From: Gyrodactylus bullatarudis
Taxonomy: Eukaryota > Platyhelminthes > Monogenea > Gyrodactylidea > Gyrodactylidae
Assembly: GCA_012064415.1 (NCBI GenBank)
Contig: SSNU01000154.1
Location: 197,142 to 261,141, forward strand
Length of the DNA: 64,000 bases
Reading direction: 5' to 3'
The position numbers and the translations under genes were made by a program. This document shows positions 62,001 to 64,000 of this stretch, in pieces (positions within the stretch are counted from its first letter, which is position 1; each line of letters begins with the position of its first letter). Under the pieces are notes generated by a model. That model had not been told where the DNA came from. It saw only the letters and a list, made by a program, of their open reading frames with translations, and did no database searches.

Positions 62001-63559
62001 CAAAAAATAATTCCTTGATGAAAAAATTAAGAACAGATAATCCAGAAAAGAGAGGTTTTATCCAGCAATCGCCAATTATGAAAGAGAATGAACCGCAATT
62101 AGACCAGAATTTATTGATGAATTTTCAGGATATCTTTGATCAGCTCAAGGCAAACTTACCTATGGGTCAGCTAACTAAACAAGGCGATCTAAAGACTTTT
62201 TCACCTCATGATAACATCTTTGATAAGTTAAAACAAAACATCTTCAACAATTCCTTACTAAAGACGGACCCTTCCTGTATTTCAATGTCACAACCGACCA
62301 CACCCTTGATTCCTAATTCAATTCCTAAGATCCCCTTTCCAAGCTGTGATCAAAATTTTAACGCATCTAGCAATTCAATGTCTGCTCAGATAATTAATAA
62401 CCACTTTCAAGATAATAGGAACAATGTTAGCTTCATAAATAGACAGGTTTCCCCTAACATCATGTCTCTTCTCAAGAATAACAATGTAGGTTACTTACAC
62501 CAATTGAAAACTCAGGAAATATTGATAATGACATCTTTTTTTTTCTATATTTCAGACTCTTGATATATCGAACGGTTTCATGGATAGCAACAGCCAGATG
62601 AATTTATCAAATCTCTTTGCTGCTCTAACGAAGGTTCAACCTATGAATCCTTTGAGTGTATTCCAAGATCAGGAGAAAAAGGCTAGCAAAATCCTTCCAA
62701 TGGATTCCTTATCAGCTATAAAGGCTGAAGGTAAAGATTTCAAGGCTTCTCACCCTTTTTCTGTTCTTTCCTTGGCCATGAATGATGGTAAAGAGAAGAA
62801 CGAATCACAATTTAAGAATGTAAGTTATCCATTTATTATTATTATTATGTGACTACTTTGAAGTAAACACACAATTCTAACTTTAGAAACAGAGCGGCGT
62901 TAATCCTCCAGGTTCTGTTATGGTCTCGCTGACTTCTAATAACTCAAATCTACAAGTTCACATTCTAAATTTCCCCAATGGCACAGATCTAATCCCAAGC
63001 ATTGAGCTCTACCTGAAGAGTAACAACTTTTTAAAGGCAGTTATACTGAACTGTCAAGGCTTCGTTTCAACAGTGAGCCTGAAACAAATTGAAGATAATT
63101 TGGATCAGAAAAATGTGAGTTATTCATTCATCTAAGAATTTTAAATTTAATTAATTTCCAAATTTATTACAGGACGTCGAATTGAATTCTGAACACAGGG
63201 TGATAAGCCTCTCAGGAATGATTCGTTCTGACAAAGTTAGGGATGAAAATCTCTTTTTGGTTCTCTGCAATGAGAAAGGCGAATTAGAGGGTGGCCGATT
63301 ATCCGGCGAAATGATCATTAAAGAGGAATTCAAAATTGTTCTTTTGGTTATGGGCCAGACATCCAACATGAACGGGAATAAAACCGGAACCGACGCTGAG
63401 AATCAAAATAGCGGCTCGAAGGAGAAAACTTTATCCGATGATTCATCCTCTTGCTATTCAGCAAAAACTCCAGACTCTTCAGAATCTCCAATCAACTCGA
63501 ATCGTATGAAAAATCTATTTCTAAATTCATCCCAAATTCAGGAGAGGGCAACCCCCTAA
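55799..63559 (+). CDS. Zinc-finger plus PPC/DUF296-domain protein (seven coding exons)
   Basis: Join 55799-56039, 58464-58738, 61521-61931, 62000-62485, 62556-62819, 62887-63114, 63173-63559: 763 residues, one frame, all GT/AG. The ATG at 55799 is the first after an in-frame stop at 55730. Seen: Asn/Ser-rich start; acidic and Lys-rich linker; SWREKDRRRRFREEWKNLW (145-163); a C2H2 finger with Cys175, Cys178, His193, His198 (C-x2-C-x14-H-x4-H); KGRGRG (278-283), AT-hook-like but lacking the RGRP core; a repeated IFDQLKANL / IFDKLKQNI pair (354-362, 382-390); IKAE (526-529), a SUMO-type site; and residues about 578-697 matching the PPC (DUF296) domain. Known: PPC domains oligomerise and, with AT-hooks, form plant AHL nuclear proteins. 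The finger recalls the ZFTA/SPINDOC type. Inferred: a nuclear DNA- or chromatin-binding factor. No name can be assigned. Confidence 0.8.
56040..58463 (+). other. Gene 2 intron 1
   Basis: This is a 2.4-kb phase-1 intron. I see nothing in it beyond ordinary AT-rich sequence and a good acceptor (TTCTTCCTAG). Confidence 0.7.
58464..58738 (+). CDS. Gene 2 exon 2: linker and Trp/Arg-rich segment before the finger
   Basis: The acceptor is TTCTTCCTAG and the donor is GTGAGT at 58739. Residues 81-172: a Lys/Asp-rich linker, then a dense Arg/Trp block that ends WLVIPHGKYE. It leads directly into the zinc finger on the next exon, so the motif is split by an intron just before the first Cys. Confidence 0.8.
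58739..61520 (+). other. Gene 2 intron 2
   Basis: This is a 2.8-kb phase-0 intron. A GC-richer patch near 59860-59900 (CCCTCGAGGGGGCGCTGCC) stands out, but I cannot assign it. No open frame is protein-like. Confidence 0.65.
61521..61931 (+). CDS. Gene 2 exon 3: C2H2 zinc finger and AT-hook-like patch
   Basis: The acceptor is TTTCTCTATAG and the donor is GTAAGT at 61932. It codes residues 173-309, starting VMCLVCHK. The zinc ligands are complete, and basic residues fill the helix (TIKRHTIRRH). After a Leu-rich helix come an Asn/Gly linker and then TAKGRGRGVN. Confidence 0.85.
62000..62485 (+). CDS. Gene 2 exon 4: Asn/Gln/Ser-rich linker
   Basis: A 68-nt intron precedes it and the donor is GTAGGT. 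Residues 310-471 carry two similar amphipathic stretches, IFDQLKANL and IFDKLKQNI, 28 residues apart, possible repeats for protein contact. The rest is low complexity. The acceptor (TTTAAAG) is weak, but the frame is right on both sides. Confidence 0.72.
62556..62819 (+). CDS. Gene 2 exon 5: linker with SUMO-type site
   Basis: The acceptor is ATATTTCAG and the donor is GTAAGT. Residues 472-559 include NPLSVF and, 31 residues on, HPFSVL, a possible short internal repeat, and IKAE, which fits the SUMO-attachment consensus. No domain is recognised. Confidence 0.75.
62887..63114 (+). CDS. Gene 2 exon 6: first half of PPC domain
   Basis: The acceptor is AACTTTAG and the donor is GTGAGT. Residues 560-635: after NPPGS, strand-like NLQVHILNFPNGTDL and helix-like SIELYLKSNNF, then AVILNCQGFVSTVSLKQ, which aligns with the PPC pattern of a hydrophobic strand ending in a conserved Gly-x-Val-Ser. 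Confidence 0.82.
63173..63559 (+). CDS. Gene 2 exon 7: second half of PPC domain and Ser-rich tail
   Basis: The acceptor is TTATTACAG after a 58-nt intron. Residues 636-763: HRVISLSGMI, LFLVLCNEKGELEGGRLSG and FKIVLLVM fit the Leu-Ser-Gly, Gly-Gly and terminal hydrophobic strands of PPC. A Ser/Asn/Lys tail follows, with TAA at 63557-63559. Confidence 0.82.
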   Translation, partial: DVELNSEHRVISLSGMIRSDKVRDENLFLVLCNEKGELEGGRLSGEMIIKEEFKIVLLVMGQTSNMNGNKTGTDAENQNSGSKEKTLSDDSSSCYSAKTPDSSESPINSNRMKNLFLNSSQIQERATP

Positions 63560-64000
63560 GTTTAATCAAACACCTTGTGGAAATTTCATTCCATTTTTTT
63601 AACAAGATAACTAAACAAACAAACCGTGATATCTATTTGATTTTTCATGTAAAATTCTCTTTGGAGCAGGCAAAGGAGTTAGAGAATTTGTTTTTACTAT
63701 CTGAATATGGAGAAACTTTTTTAGAAACGTGAAAACTACTGTATGAGTAATATTTTAAATTATTAACAAAATTTCACCTATAAATTTTAACTTGTTATAA
63801 AGTTATACATGAAATGTAATGTACAATGTAAATAAGATAAATTTGAACAGCTCAGATGAGAGACACCTTCACAAAAGATATATATATACTACGAGACAAG
63901 CATCAAATTTCCCAAGAAGAAAAATTGGTATTCACATTTGGGCACTTTGTTGAAACTCAGAAAGTTTTGTGATGATAATTATGCAAACAATTTATTATTG
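63560..64000 (+). other. 3' UTR of gene 2 and downstream
   Basis: No canonical AATAAA was found here; the poly(A) site may lie past the window. A different frame remains open to 63732 but starts inside the coding exon and is not preferred. Confidence 0.4.

Noticed and set aside
63451..63732. A 93-codon frame overlapping the end of gene 2 and running into the 3' UTR
   Set aside because: The PPC-coding frame continues to a clean stop at 63559 in phase with six upstream exons. The other frame has no splice or start support and is Leu/Phe/Lys-rich, as expected by chance.

Overview
The window is AT-rich animal nuclear DNA with spliced genes: GT..AG introns, both very short (56-70 nt) and very long (up to 11.5 kb), and many inverted-repeat transposon relics. 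Two multi-exon genes lie on the + strand. The first carries beta-catenin-binding and Axin-binding (SAMP) motifs, which points to an animal. Base composition, bimodal introns and dense foldback elements would fit a small-genome arthropod, perhaps a copepod, but that placement is a guess.

Gene 1 (5630-27641, nine exons) is the 3' part of an adenomatous polyposis coli (APC) homologue. The exons read in phase and encode 836 residues: one 20-residue-type beta-catenin repeat, a perfect SAMP motif, a degenerate second one (LAMP), a proline stretch with an acidic helix, and a long basic Ser/Pro/Lys-rich tail with several [ST]x[IL]P motifs of the kind that bind EB1 on microtubule tips. The Armadillo repeats expected at the N-terminus are not in the window and should lie upstream of base 1.

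Gene 2 (55799-63559, seven coding exons, 763 residues) is the most unusual item. A C2H2 zinc finger preceded by a Trp/Arg-rich segment is followed by a Gly-Arg AT-hook-like patch, a long Asn/Ser-rich linker and a C-terminal PPC/DUF296 domain. PPC domains are best known from plant AT-hook (AHL) proteins and prokaryotes. Gene 2 is therefore probably a nuclear DNA- or chromatin-binding protein.

Between the genes (27642-55674) and in the large introns are foldback elements of several related families (for example 7250-7965, 21290-21915, 37076-37643), TTAA-flanked piggyBac-like miniature elements (54130-54345, 44355-45103), decayed non-LTR reverse-transcriptase pieces (51.8 and 53.9-54.5 kb), microsatellites, and a few orphan exon-like segments (41012-41134, 38952-39032, and 17029-17283 on the minus strand). 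I saw no tRNA, rRNA or CRISPR array.
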